Of a stretch of 64,000 bases of DNA, positions 25,222 through 34,533 are shown piece after piece; the stretch's first letter is position 1; each line of letters opens with the position of its first letter. Where the stretch lies: NCBI GenBank assembly GCA_021816725.1, contig JAKAXD010000001.1:248001-312000 (forward strand), given 5' to 3'. Below the pieces are notes generated by a model, which did no database searches, was not told where the DNA came from, and was given only the letters and a program-made list of their open reading frames with translations. Origin of the DNA: Thermoplasmata archaeon. Its GTDB lineage: Archaea > Thermoplasmatota > Thermoplasmata > Thermoplasmatales > GCA-001856825. The position numbers and the translations under genes are program-made.

Positions 25222-26992
25222 TGCAGTAGAAGATCAGTTCCTCAAGCCGGAGAAAGGGAGGAGGACAATGCTCAGGATGGTAAAGGACATATTTTACTGG
25301 AGAAGAGAATCAGCAGTCTTCACGACCGCAGTAGTTATCACCGCAATAGCTGGCGTCCTCTATCCTCTTGCACTGGGACTAGCCGTCAATTCAATACTCT
25401 CCAGGAACGTCGGTTCCCTCACATTCTACTCAGTACTCTTCTTCATCCTTTACTTCATTCAATTCTTCAGTAACAGGATGATGTCCCTCAGCTCAACGAA
25501 GGTGTCCCAGGGAGTCATCAAAAGAATGAGGGATACGGCATTCCAAAATCTTCAGAAGGTTCCATTGGAGTTCTTCAGCAAGGTAAAGGCAGGATACCTG
25601 ATAAGCAGGATTGAGAACGACTCTGAGTCGATATCAGATTTCCTGACTTATCAGCTTCCCCAGGTGATTTCTGGGGTGACTACAATCGTCATTGCGGCAG
25701 GTATAATGTTCTACCTGGATACCCCGCTGGCTCTGTACAGTCTTCTTGTAATGCCCATTCTTGGTCTCTTCACCCTTGTCATCCAGACAAAGGTAAGAGC
25801 CAACTACCTGAGAACTAGGAGAGCTATAGCCGCTATAACTGGCAATCTTGCAGAAACTATAGCTGCAATAAGGACGGTAAAGGCATTCAACGCAGAGTCG
25901 CAAATTGAGGATAAGTTCAAATCGTTGAACTCAGAAAATTTTGATGCAAACATGAAGGCAACCAGGCTCTCATCCTCCTACAGCTCTGCCATCAGAGTAA
26001 TAGAGGCACTAGGAATTGTCCTTGTCATTTACGAAGGGTCAATAGCTCTCCTGAATGGGCAAATAAGCCTAGGAATCCTCGTATCATTCATAGCCTACGT
26101 ACAGCAATTCTTCAATCCCATTGTGCAGCTTTCCCAACTCTATAATACCTATCAGAACTCAATGGTTGGGGCTTCTCGAATTTACAGTATCATAGATAGC
26201 AGCCCCGAAAATGACAATGGAAATGTTGACATACAAAGGTTCACAAGTTCAATTGTTGGGAAGGGGATGAGGGTCACATACGATGGGAGTATGGCACTTG
26301 ATAGGGTAACAGTGGAGATAGACAAGGGTGAGTGCGTTGCTATAGTTGGGAGGACGGGGGCAGGAAAAACAACACTTACGAACGTCATCTTAAAGTTCAA
26401 GTACCCGGACGAAGGAGATATTGCAATAGATCTAAGAACATTGAACACTCTTGACACCAGCGCCTACAGGAAATTGATAGTTCCGGTGCTTCAGGAACCT
26501 TTCTTATTCAACGGCTCAATATTTGATAACATTGAATACTCTAGGAAAGGCATAACAAAGGAAGAAGTTCAATCCCTCATAAACAATTATGGAATGAATG
26601 AGATTTTCCGAACTCTTCCAAAGGGTCTGGACTCGCCAGTCGGAGAAATGGGCAGAAATCTTTCAGAAGGTCAGAGGCAGGCTGTATCTATCCTGCGTGC
26701 ATTCGTGAGGAACCCAGACATAATAATAATGGACGAGGCAACTGCCCAGATCGATTCAAAGTCTGAAAAAAATATTATAACGGCTATGAGGAATTATGCT
26801 AAGAACGGGACCCTGATTCTCATATCCCACAGGTTTTCCCTCATCACCCTGTCAGACAGGATCATAGTACTTGAGAAGGGGAACATTGTGCAGGAGGGAA
26901 CACTTGACGTATTGGCAAATCAGGAGGGTGTTTTCAAAGACCTATACAAAAGAAGCGTTTCTGCCTACATCCACGCCGCAGGCGGAAGTTGA
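25205..26992 (+). CDS. ABC exporter half-transporter B (catalytic nucleotide site)
   Basis: 595 residues from ATG 25205, which has GAGGAGGGG a few bases upstream, a strong Shine-Dalgarno; the in-frame GTG at 25190 is less likely. Six helices precede a domain with Walker A GRTGAGKTTL, Q-loop LQEPFLFNGSIFDNI, signature LSEGQRQAVSILR, Walker B IIIMDEATAQID with the catalytic Glu, and H-loop ISHRFSLI. Its signature deviates (LSEGQ), as expected because it faces the degenerate Walker A/B of subunit A. It completes a heterodimeric exporter. Co-translation is secured by the 17-base overlap. Confidence 0.92.
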   Translation: MSTGYDAVEDQFLKPEKGRRTMLRMVKDIFYWRRESAVFTTAVVITAIAGVLYPLALGLAVNSILSRNVGSLTFYSVLFFILYFIQFFSNRMMSLSSTKVSQGVIKRMRDTAFQNLQKVPLEFFSKVKAGYLISRIENDSESISDFLTYQLPQVISGVTTIVIAAGIMFYLDTPLALYSLLVMPILGLFTLVIQTKVRANYLRTRRAIAAITGNLAETIAAIRTVKAFNAESQIEDKFKSLNSENFDANMKATRLSSSYSSAIRVIEALGIVLVIYEGSIALLNGQISLGILVSFIAYVQQFFNPIVQLSQLYNTYQNSMVGASRIYSIIDSSPENDNGNVDIQRFTSSIVGKGMRVTYDGSMALDRVTVEIDKGECVAIVGRTGAGKTTLTNVILKFKYPDEGDIAIDLRTLNTLDTSAYRKLIVPVLQEPFLFNGSIFDNIEYSRKGITKEEVQSLINNYGMNEIFRTLPKGLDSPVGEMGRNLSEGQRQAVSILRAFVRNPDIIIMDEATAQIDSKSEKNIITAMRNYAKNGTLILISHRFSLITLSDRIIVLEKGNIVQEGTLDVLANQEGVFKDLYKRSVSAYIHAAGGS

Positions 26993-27081
26993 ATAGGTAT
27001 CATCATTTACCTTCAATTTGATGATATTCAATGGAATAGAAACAAAAAAGACATTCAGCAGGTAGTATTATACAATCAACG

Positions 27082-28194
27082 ATGCTGGAAAGAGCAAATA
27101 TAGTAATTGTAGGAGGCGGGGTTGTAGGACTTGCGATTGCAGCGGAACTGTCAAAGGACAACGATGGGGTATTCGTCTTTGAGAAGAACAAGAGATTAGG
27201 ACAGGAAGCTAGCAGTCATAACAGCGGTGTCGTCCACTCTGGTATTCACTACCCGAAGAACTCATTGAAGGCAAAGATGTGCGTTGCCGGGAATAAAATG
27301 ATCTATGACATATGCACTAAGGGAGGAATACCTTTCAAGAAGCTTGGGAAGCTGACGGTAGCCAATGAGGAGGGCGAATTTAGGGAAATTGAATTGCTCA
27401 GGAGACAGGGAGAGGAAAATGGTGTGGAAGGGCTGGAAGTGCTTGACGCAGAAGGGGTGAGGGAAATGGAGCCAGCTATCAGAGCCGAACAAGCCTTATA
27501 TTCACCATCTTCCGGAATAATCGAACCTGACTATCTCCTGGAGTACTACGAATCAGTTACCAAGATCAATGAGGGGGTTATAGCGACGGACACAGAAGTG
27601 AAATCTATCAGGAAAAGGGATACGGGATACGAATTAGGGGTGCGGAATGGAGAAAGCAATTTCAGTTTGATGGTCAATACTGTCATCAATTCTGCGGGAC
27701 TGAGCGCAGACAGGATCGCACAAATTGCGGGAATGGACACTGAAGCACTTGGATACCGTCTCCATCTATGTAAGGGTGACTATTTCAGGATAGCAGACAG
27801 GCCGCCGGTTAAACATCTTGTGTACCCCGTGCCAGAGGGGCCAGGATTGGGGATCCACCTCACTCCGGACCTATCCGGATCTGTGAAAATGGGGCCGAAT
27901 GCATATTATGTTTCAAATATAGGTTATAGCGTTGAATCAAGCGTGGAAGATTTTCGCAAAGATGTCAGCAGATACCTTCCGTCTATAATCAACATGCGTA
28001 TAAAAGAGGATTCGTCTGGGGTAAGACCAAAGCTGCAGGGACCAGGGGAGGGGTTCAGGGATTTCGTCATAAGGGAAGAGGGGGATAAGGGCTTTCCAGG
28101 ATTCTACAATTTAATAGGCATCGAGTCGCCAGGTCTAACGGCATCCCCAGCAATTGCAAGCTACGTAAGTACACTCTATGCTGACTCGGCTTAA
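27082..28194 (+). CDS. FAD-dependent oxidoreductase, L-2-hydroxyglutarate oxidase (LhgO)-like
   Basis: 370 residues of the D-amino-acid oxidase superfamily. N-terminal NIVIVGGGVVGLAIAAELSK binds FAD, followed by QEASSHNSGVVHSGIHYP and SLKAKMCVAGNKMIYDIC, which are hallmarks of LhgO-type dehydrogenases, and the C-terminal FVIREEGDKGFPGFYNLIGIESPGLTASPAIA. It likely oxidises an alpha-hydroxy acid such as L-2-hydroxyglutarate and passes electrons to quinone. It lies 89 bp after the ABC pair on the same strand and shows no clear TATA box of its own, so read-through is possible. Substrate assignment is by family only. Confidence 0.8.
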   Translation: MLERANIVIVGGGVVGLAIAAELSKDNDGVFVFEKNKRLGQEASSHNSGVVHSGIHYPKNSLKAKMCVAGNKMIYDICTKGGIPFKKLGKLTVANEEGEFREIELLRRQGEENGVEGLEVLDAEGVREMEPAIRAEQALYSPSSGIIEPDYLLEYYESVTKINEGVIATDTEVKSIRKRDTGYELGVRNGESNFSLMVNTVINSAGLSADRIAQIAGMDTEALGYRLHLCKGDYFRIADRPPVKHLVYPVPEGPGLGIHLTPDLSGSVKMGPNAYYVSNIGYSVESSVEDFRKDVSRYLPSIINMRIKEDSSGVRPKLQGPGEGFRDFVIREEGDKGFPGFYNLIGIESPGLTASPAIASYVSTLYADSA

Positions 28195-28271
28195 TGACGT
28201 TTATATGCCCCCACTGTAATGCTAACGTTTCTCGTACTATACCCCGTATCAATAACAGTGACATCATCATA

Positions 28272-28709
28272 TCATTGGGAGTTTATTGGTGGGAGTTGCC
28301 TTGCACTATTCTCCAGAGAATCGCGAATTTTCACATATGCAATTATGAGAAGTATCCCAGGGATAACACCTGCCAGGATCAGCTGAATAATCCCAAGAAT
28401 CAGCGAAGGAACCTCCGATTCCTTGACTTTCTCAAGAGCGAGGTTCTTGTAGACTAGAAAGTAATCAAGCAGTATCCATAGGAGGCCAATAAGGAAGAAT
28501 ATTGAGAAAACAACAAGTGCTATAGTCGGGGCTGAAGAATTTACGGTTGTAGTCGTGACCACTCCCCCTGAACTTGTTACAACCCTCCCAACTGAAAAGT
28601 AAGCAGCAACAACAACCATTGCAACCGCCCCAATTGCAAAAAACACTAATTGGAGTATTATCGCAACAAGCGTTAATGTCTTGGCTGTGGAGGCGTCGTC
28701 GTCTAACAT
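28272..28709 (-). CDS. Four-helix membrane protein, unknown function
   Basis: 145 residues with helices at about 12-40, 62-85 and 100-130, the first split, and a Thr/Val-rich loop (VVTSSGGVVTTTTVNSS) likely outside. I do not recognise it. A TTAATATT box (28731-28738) lies 25-26 nt before the ATG, so it is leaderless and monocistronic, convergent with the LhgO-like gene. Nothing about its neighbours suggests a role. Confidence 0.65.
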   Translation of the reverse strand: MLDDDASTAKTLTLVAIILQLVFFAIGAVAMVVVAAYFSVGRVVTSSGGVVTTTTVNSSAPTIALVVFSIFFLIGLLWILLDYFLVYKNLALEKVKESEVPSLILGIIQLILAGVIPGILLIIAYVKIRDSLENSARQLPPINSQ

Positions 28710-28730
28710 GATAGGAATATTAAAGGGTGC

Positions 28731-28738
28731 AATATTAA
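28731..28738 (-). promoter_or_regulatory. TATA-like box of the four-helix protein gene
   Basis: TTAATATT on the minus strand, centred 25-26 nt before the ATG at 28709. Confidence 0.55.
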
Positions 28739-28844
28739 GTCGTTGGTATTATCATTTTGTTGATGGTCAGAAGGCTGTAAGCAAAGGTCATACGCTTTCT
28801 ATATATAAGAGGTCAAACTCCCAATCAGTAACTTACGAAGGTCA

Positions 28845-29399
28845 TTATTTTGAAGTGCGAATTACAATCCATCCTTCTTCTGGAATACCTATTATTGGGG
28901 GTTCACAGTATTCATTCACTTTGTATTGCCCGAAATTGGAATGCACCTCGATATTCATATCGATTATTCCAAAGCCTCTGTATAATACTCCACCCGCATA
29001 ACCACAATTGGCGAGTACTATTGCCCCCGCTGAATTCCCTATTACAATGCCACCAAAATCAGATATCTTTTGCTGTAATGATCTTTTGCCAATTTCTTCC
29101 TTCAGAATCACAGGGTCTCCACCTGGTAGATAGAGTACGTCAGATTTCATGAACTTCTGCTCAATATCAGCATTATTATCATCCCTTTCAACGAATTCAA
29201 TGGTCCGGAAACCTAATTCTTTGAAGTAGCTAAAATAGATGCCCCTGTAATTATTTTCCTTTTCAATGGAATCAGTAGTCCAGGGAATGATGAGAATACT
29301 GCTCACATTACGGTTCGAGATAAGTTGCATAAACAAGTTTCTCTGGTTTCCGATCTTTACGTTCTCTCCCCCTTGAAGAATAATTAAATTCGGGGTCAT
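28845..29399 (-). CDS. S51-type (peptidase E-like) class I glutamine amidotransferase-fold protein
   Basis: 184 residues with the peptidase E pattern: DVLYLPGGDPVILKEEI, then the nucleophile elbow GIVIGNSAGAIVLAN containing the likely catalytic Ser, and a downstream HSNF His. Family enzymes cleave Asp-X dipeptides or, in related groups, cyanophycin. It is shorter than E. coli peptidase E (229), with the C-terminal segment compact. GTTAAATT lies about 27 nt before the ATG, so it probably has its own promoter. It fits the peptide-using metabolism seen elsewhere, but the substrate is not determined. Confidence 0.75.
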   Translation of the reverse strand: MTPNLIILQGGENVKIGNQRNLFMQLISNRNVSSILIIPWTTDSIEKENNYRGIYFSYFKELGFRTIEFVERDDNNADIEQKFMKSDVLYLPGGDPVILKEEIGKRSLQQKISDFGGIVIGNSAGAIVLANCGYAGGVLYRGFGIIDMNIEVHSNFGQYKVNEYCEPPIIGIPEEGWIVIRTSK

Positions 29400-29514
29400 G
29401 TGACACTCATTCTTTTCGGGGAATTTAACGTTGCCTCATTGAAGAATAATGCATCTTAGAATTTGCCTCAAATAACATTTAGGGAATTGAGTTTATAAAT
29501 CTACATAAGCACTA

Positions 29515-29587
29515 TAGCCCCGAGCAGATTCGAACTGCTGTCAACGGGTCCAGAGCCCGCTATGCTTGGCCACTACACCACGGGGCT
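29515..29587 (-). tRNA. tRNA-Gln (anticodon CTG)
   Basis: A 73-nt cloverleaf reads on the minus strand. The acceptor stem is AGCCCCG/CGGGGCT with discriminator A. D-stem GTGT/GCAT has a loop with GG. The anticodon stem GCGGG/CCCGT carries loop CTCTGGA, anticodon CUG. The variable loop is four bases. T-stem AGCAG/CTGCT carries TTCGAAT. There is no intron and no encoded CCA. Confidence 0.95.
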
Positions 29588-29610
29588 AATGCATGTGATT
29601 ACGAAGTAGT

Positions 29611-29620
29611 AGATAAAAAT
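29611..29620 (-). promoter_or_regulatory. TATA-like box of tRNA-Gln
   Basis: ATTTTTATCT on the minus strand is centred 29 nt upstream of the mature tRNA 5' end, leaving a few bases of leader for RNase P. Confidence 0.5.
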
Positions 29621-29749
29621 AGGCCATATCAGGTATCACCTTTAAAATTGGACTGAAATTTGTGCCATTAAATGTCTAGAATCTGTGAATCCAGGTGCTC
29701 ATAAGATATTCCTAGCCTTTTTATAGTTTTGATTGTTATGGAAGAAAGA

Positions 29750-30529
29750 GTGGAGTACATGGAAAAAGGAGACTTCATCAAACTGCAATTCGATACCTAT
29801 ACCGAGGATGGCAAGCTAGTTGAGACCACGGACGAGAAAAAGGCAAAGGATAATGGAATCTACGATGAGCATTCATCTTATAAACCTATTGTAACCATAC
29901 TAGGTTCAGGAAGACTCCTAAAGGACCTCGAAGAAGATATCCAGAAGGCCAATGTCGGCGAGGATAAGGAAATCGTACTGCCCCCGGAAAAGGCGTTTGG
30001 CGTCAGAGATTCAAATTCAGTGAAGGTTAGTTCCTACAGGGAAGTGGAAAGGGCCCTGGTTGAGGAGGAAAAGAGGGCGGGAAGGAGCGGTAAGGACGTT
30101 TACCCAGAGCCAGGAAAGATGGTTAGGATTGGGGACAAGTACGGGAAGATAATGACAGTTACTGCAGGCAGGGTAGTTGTTGATTTCAATCACCCCCTAG
30201 CAGGAAAATCCATAAAGTACAGCTACAAAGTACTAGAGAAGATTGAAGGGGAGCAGAACAAGGTAGCTGCAATAATAGAAATCAATTTTTCAAGGGACTC
30301 CGACAAGTTCAAGATTGAAACAGGAGAAGAATTAACAATCACTATACCGGACTCTGCTAAGATAGACGATTCCTGGCCGCTAGCAAAGTTTGCTATTGTA
30401 GGGGCGATCAGGGAATACGTTGCAAACAAGACGGTAATCTTCAAAGAAATTTTCGAGAAGAGAGTTGAAGAAAAGAAGGAAGAAGAGAAAGCGGTCGAAC
30501 CTAAGGAAGAAGCCAAATCAACCAGTTGA
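29750..30529 (+). CDS. FKBP-type peptidyl-prolyl cis-trans isomerase with insert and acidic tail
   Basis: About 260 residues. The FKBP core begins MEKGDFIKLQFDTYTEDGKLVETT and has the SlyD-like inserted flap around VLPPEKAFGVRD to NHPLAGKSIKYSYKVLEKI. A second domain of about 90 residues follows, and the Lys/Glu-rich tail (EKKEEEKAVEPKEE) ends the protein. It is a cytoplasmic folding helper. The longest frame starts at TTG 29729 and an ATG lies at 29738, but a TTTTATAG box (29719-29726) would start transcription near 29748. GTG 29750 or ATG 29759 (with GGAG before it) is therefore more likely. It is followed after nine bases by aRF1. Confidence 0.88.
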   Translation: MEYMEKGDFIKLQFDTYTEDGKLVETTDEKKAKDNGIYDEHSSYKPIVTILGSGRLLKDLEEDIQKANVGEDKEIVLPPEKAFGVRDSNSVKVSSYREVERALVEEEKRAGRSGKDVYPEPGKMVRIGDKYGKIMTVTAGRVVVDFNHPLAGKSIKYSYKVLEKIEGEQNKVAAIIEINFSRDSDKFKIETGEELTITIPDSAKIDDSWPLAKFAIVGAIREYVANKTVIFKEIFEKRVEEKKEEEKAVEPKEEAKSTS

Positions 30530-30538
30530 CGGGGAGAG

Positions 30539-31777
30539 ATGTCAGGACTAGAACAGAATAAGAAGGATATTGAAAAATCTTTAAGGGAATATCAGTTCAA
30601 AAAATACATAGACGAAATCAGAAAACTGGAGGGAAGAGGGACAGAGTTAATCTCAGTTTACGTACCCCCAGAAAGGCAGATAAGCGATGTGGTGAGTTAC
30701 CTCAGGGACGAGTATTCAACCTCCAGCAACATAAAGAGCAAAACAACAAGGAAGAATGTTACAACTGCAATTGAGAGTATCATGAGCAAACTCAGGTACT
30801 ACAAGAGCCCTCCTGAACACGGTCTAGCGATATTTGTAGGGTACGTACCGACGAGGGGGGATAAGAGTGACATGGTAAGCTATTTCATCGAGCCTCCTCA
30901 ATCGGTAACGAGCTTCCTCTACAGGTGCGATTCAAAATTCTATCTTGAGCCAATCCTCCCGATGCTCGAGAAGAAGGAGGTTTATGGCCTAATCGTGATT
31001 GATCGAGCGGAAGCGACAATAGGACTACTTCGAGGTTCACGTATAGAAACTATAGAAAACAAGGACTCACAGGTACCCAGCAAGCACCACCAGGGGGGGC
31101 AGAGTTCAAGAAGGTACGAAAGGCTGATAGAAATAGCTGCGCACGAATTCTTCACGAAGATAGGAGAAATTGCATCCAATGCATTTTTAAGGGAACCAAG
31201 TCTGAAGGGGGTTTTGATTGGTGGACCGGGGTCAACGAAGGAGTTCTTCTACAAGCACGGGTACATGCATTACCAGATCCAGGAAAAGGTAATTGATCTC
31301 TATGACGTCGGATATACTAACGAGTACGGCCTCAAGGAGCTTGTTGACAAGGCTTCGCAGACCCTCGACCAGCTTGAGATAGCAAAAGAGAAGAAACTGG
31401 TTGAGCGATTGCTGGTAGAGATAAAGAAAGGCAGCGGACTGGCAGCTTATGGTGACAAGGAAGTCTCCAAGGTCCTGAAAGAGGGAAGAGTGGATACCCT
31501 CATAGTTTCTAAAGGTCTAAAGAAGATGAAATTTACTTACAGGTGCGAGGCGGACGGGACCGAAATTTCAGAAATATCACAGGAGGAAAATGAGCATAAT
31601 TGTCCTAAGTGCGGGAACCCAATGGTCCTGGTCTCTAAGATGGACCTGATAGAGGAGTACATAGAGCAGGGGCAGAAAAGTGACTCGAAGATTGAGCTGG
31701 TGAGCGATGAGTCGGATGAAGGTGCGCTGTTTCTCAACTCTTTCGGCGGTATAGGTGCAATCCTGAGATATAGTTGA
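30539..31777 (+). CDS. prf1: Peptide chain release factor aRF1
   Basis: 412 residues. Domain 1 carries the stop-codon-reading SNIKSKTTRKNV motif (near 63), and domain 2 the peptidyl-tRNA hydrolysis GGQ in HHQGGQSSRRYER (near 184). Domain 3 contains a zinc-ribbon-like CEADGT...HNCPKCGNPM insert, as in many archaeal members. Length is normal. GGGGAGAG precedes the ATG, and the gene sits nine bases after the FKBP gene, so they form an operon linking translation and folding. It reads all three stop codons. Confidence 0.96.
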   Translation: MSGLEQNKKDIEKSLREYQFKKYIDEIRKLEGRGTELISVYVPPERQISDVVSYLRDEYSTSSNIKSKTTRKNVTTAIESIMSKLRYYKSPPEHGLAIFVGYVPTRGDKSDMVSYFIEPPQSVTSFLYRCDSKFYLEPILPMLEKKEVYGLIVIDRAEATIGLLRGSRIETIENKDSQVPSKHHQGGQSSRRYERLIEIAAHEFFTKIGEIASNAFLREPSLKGVLIGGPGSTKEFFYKHGYMHYQIQEKVIDLYDVGYTNEYGLKELVDKASQTLDQLEIAKEKKLVERLLVEIKKGSGLAAYGDKEVSKVLKEGRVDTLIVSKGLKKMKFTYRCEADGTEISEISQEENEHNCPKCGNPMVLVSKMDLIEEYIEQGQKSDSKIELVSDESDEGALFLNSFGGIGAILRYS

Positions 31778-31874
31778 CTCAGTCCCTTCTGACCGGATTG
31801 TAACTCAAAAGATACTTACTGATTTAAAGAATATTTGAAGAGCTTATGAATGCGTTTCCCCTAACAAAAGAAAA

Positions 31875-31883
31875 CATTTATCC
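31875..31883 (+). promoter_or_regulatory. TATA-like box of the secreted protein/ABC-2 operon
   Basis: CATTTATCC, centred 25 nt before ATG 31904. Confidence 0.5.
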
Positions 31884-31903
31884 CTCGTTACGATACAGAT
31901 GCA

Positions 31904-32680
31904 ATGAACAGAACAGCGAAAATTGCAATCATCATTGCAATCGGGGTAGCACTTGTTGCTACTGCCTCTGCCTTTGCATACACTAATATGCTGAGCTCGC
32001 AGACATCAGATTCCCCACTCAGTTACATACCTTCAAACTCCACGTTCGTGATGTGGGTTGACTACAATGGCACAAGCCTATACCTGTTCCATTCAAACAA
32101 TTCCACAGCAGTATTGCTCAACACAGTGGGAGTGAAATCTGGCAACATATCGTTCACTTCCGGAAACTCGTCGTACAGCCTTCCACTAAAATACAATTCC
32201 ACTTATGGGGGGTTTGAGATTTACTCAATAAATGTTTCTTCTGCACTCTCTGAACTCCTTAAATTCAACTCCTCCATGTCGACGATGCTTAATCTTACAA
32301 ACGTTCCCCTATATGTATTCGTTACCGGAAACGGGAAGGTGGTACTAGGGACTATGAGTGGGATTAAGAGTTCAATCAACTCATTCAACAAAGGTTCGAA
32401 TTTTGTATCTAAGGGTTCTTACATAAACCAGAATGAAAATATTTCATTCTACTATTCACCTACGAACAGTACAGTTCCGTTCAAGTACGCCTGGGGTGGG
32501 ATTAATGGAACATCATTCTATGCATATGCAGAACTTAAGAACAGTACAGCCTTCAATTTTACGGGTTCATTCACCTACCAGGGGTTTAACGTCAAATCCA
32601 TTTCTCCCAATGAGATAGAGATCACTTACGAATTCGGCAGTTTGTCGCAGCTCTACACAAAGCTTGATTCAATGAGGTAA
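31904..32680 (+). CDS. Secreted or N-anchored Ser/Asn-rich protein, unknown function
   Basis: 258 residues. One N-terminal helix (AKIAIIIAIGVALVATASAFAY) serves as signal or anchor. The rest is Ser/Thr/Asn/Tyr-rich beta-type sequence with many N-x-S/T sites and no Cys. I do not recognise a domain. It is leaderless by TATA spacing and ends four bases before an ABC-2 permease gene, which is followed directly by its ATPase. It could be a substrate, a substrate receptor or an accessory of that exporter; the sequence does not decide. Confidence 0.65.
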   Translation: MNRTAKIAIIIAIGVALVATASAFAYTNMLSSQTSDSPLSYIPSNSTFVMWVDYNGTSLYLFHSNNSTAVLLNTVGVKSGNISFTSGNSSYSLPLKYNSTYGGFEIYSINVSSALSELLKFNSSMSTMLNLTNVPLYVFVTGNGKVVLGTMSGIKSSINSFNKGSNFVSKGSYINQNENISFYYSPTNSTVPFKYAWGGINGTSFYAYAELKNSTAFNFTGSFTYQGFNVKSISPNEIEITYEFGSLSQLYTKLDSMR

Positions 32681-32684
32681 ACCT

Positions 32685-33518
32685 GTGGAATCTACCCTAT
32701 CCTCACTATCTACTGTTTACTCATATTACCTAAAGAATTACTACCGTTCGAAAAGCTTCTACCTCATCTTCATCCTCATCGCTGTTGCATCAGTCCTCAT
32801 GGTCTACCTATCGTTCCACTACCTCCCAAAGATAGACGCCCTCCTCTCTTCACAGGGACCGGCGCCTGCCGAACTGAAGGAAAAGGTTGTTCTCTATCTG
32901 TGGTCATACGTGATGTCAGACCTTCCTGTCTTCGCGGCGGTTTTCTTCTCATCGCCAGCAATATCTAGCGAGATAGAGAACAGGACTGCCTTCCACATTT
33001 TTGCGCTGCCGGTGGATAGAAGCATCCTCCTGATTGGGAAATATCTAGCTGCGGCTTCTGCCGCGATGATTTCCATGGCCATTTTTGTTGCATCAGAGAT
33101 CGGAACCGCAGAATTCCTCTTTCCGGGCACGATGCTATTTTCAATCCTGACATCAATAGGGATGCTTGTCCTGTTCATACTAGCAATAAGCGCATTCACG
33201 TTCCTCGTGAGCTCCCTTTTCAGCAAGAACCTCTATTCCTACATCACCACGTTTATCATCTACTTCATAGTCTTCGATGCGACCAATCTCATCCTCTCCC
33301 TCCTCTACAACTACAACGCATTCTTCCTCCTGGACAATTCAGCGTCAATCATACCCAGGATTTTCCTGAACGTCAGTCCCACTGTATTTGGCGGGCAGTT
33401 CAGTCTGAGTGGTGCTTCTATAAGCACGATAGCACTTTCCCTAGCAGTAATGGTCCTTTACACAGTAGTCTCACTAGTTGCCGCACTCGTTATTTTTGAG
33501 AGGAAGGAGGTTAAGTAA
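32685..33518 (+). CDS. ABC-2 type exporter permease
   Basis: 277 residues beginning with GTG, six helices: one near 22-44, a pair near 75-130, then three near 140-275. The NRTAFHIFALPVDRSILLIGKYLAA loop is the typical ABC-2 cytoplasmic motif. It is followed without any gap by the ATPase gene (TAA then ATG). The substrate is unknown. The lack of a large external domain separates it from the permease near 6 kb. Confidence 0.85.
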   Translation: MESTLSSLSTVYSYYLKNYYRSKSFYLIFILIAVASVLMVYLSFHYLPKIDALLSSQGPAPAELKEKVVLYLWSYVMSDLPVFAAVFFSSPAISSEIENRTAFHIFALPVDRSILLIGKYLAAASAAMISMAIFVASEIGTAEFLFPGTMLFSILTSIGMLVLFILAISAFTFLVSSLFSKNLYSYITTFIIYFIVFDATNLILSLLYNYNAFFLLDNSASIIPRIFLNVSPTVFGGQFSLSGASISTIALSLAVMVLYTVVSLVAALVIFERKEVK

Positions 33519-34391
33519 ATGGAAATTGAGGTTACTTCCCTTTCTAAGAATTATGGAAAGATCCAGGCACTAAAGAACATCAATCTCAAGATCAGTGGAA
33601 ATGGCCTTGTGACCTTCCTGGGTGCTAACGGCGCAGGGAAGACTACTTTATTCAAAATACTTACAAGCATCGTCCGTCCATCATCAGGGTATGTAAGGGT
33701 GAATGGAACGAATATAGATTCAGACCCAAGGAAGGTTCTTTCCAATCTAGGGTCCCTCGTGGAAGAACCAGAGTTCTACCCATATCTCACTGGAAGGGAG
33801 GTTCTTGAGTTTACGGCCAAGATCAGGGGTGTAGGAAAGAGGGATATGGAACGGGAGGTAGAGAGGGTATCCGGACTCATCGGCGTATCGGAATACCTCA
33901 ACAGGAAGTGCGGCCAGTACTCTAGAGGCATGAAGCAGAGATTGGGGGTCGCTGTTGCCCTTGTGGGCAACCCGGCAATCCTCGTCCTGGACGAACCGAC
34001 ATTTGGGATGGACCCACTGGGAATGCTGGAGATGAGGAAAATCCTTAAGGAAATGAAGAAGGACAATGACAGACTAATAATCATGAGCACCCATCTGCTG
34101 GAGGAAGCAAGGGAAATCTCGGACAGAATCATAATAGTTAAGAGGGGCGAGATCAGGTATGATTCTCAAACTACGGAGAGGAAGTTATTGGTGAAAGTGA
34201 CGGGCATAGTTAACACTGATCACGAATACAAGAATGGAAGGTTGATAGAATCAGGGGAGGGATATTGCGTCTTTGAAATATACGACAGGAACAAACTGCC
34301 AGAATTCAACAATGAACTTCTTTCATCTGGGTCAAGGATACTGTATATAAATCCTGCAGACGACCTTGAGAAGGAGTTCACGAAAGAATGA
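33519..34391 (+). CDS. ABC transporter ATP-binding protein
   Basis: 290 residues. Walker A is GANGAGKTTLFK, signature YSRGMKQRLGVA (the divergent SRGMK form common in ABC-2 ATPases), Walker B AILVLDEPTFGMDP, and H-loop IMSTHLLEEAR. The C-terminal 80 residues are a regulatory extension. It powers the permease encoded just before it, with the secreted protein as probable third member of the operon. Confidence 0.9.
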   Translation: MEIEVTSLSKNYGKIQALKNINLKISGNGLVTFLGANGAGKTTLFKILTSIVRPSSGYVRVNGTNIDSDPRKVLSNLGSLVEEPEFYPYLTGREVLEFTAKIRGVGKRDMEREVERVSGLIGVSEYLNRKCGQYSRGMKQRLGVAVALVGNPAILVLDEPTFGMDPLGMLEMRKILKEMKKDNDRLIIMSTHLLEEAREISDRIIIVKRGEIRYDSQTTERKLLVKVTGIVNTDHEYKNGRLIESGEGYCVFEIYDRNKLPEFNNELLSSGSRILYINPADDLEKEFTKE

Positions 34392-34533
34392 CCACAGCAG
34401 TTGTGTGCCAGAGAATTAAACAGCTAGGCGTTTTAGCCGTAACTAATCCTAATTTTTCAAACTCCAGAATTGGTTGATAAAGAGTCATCCCTTTGAACAG
34501 TAAATGTTAAAACTCGTTAAAACATATTGGATT

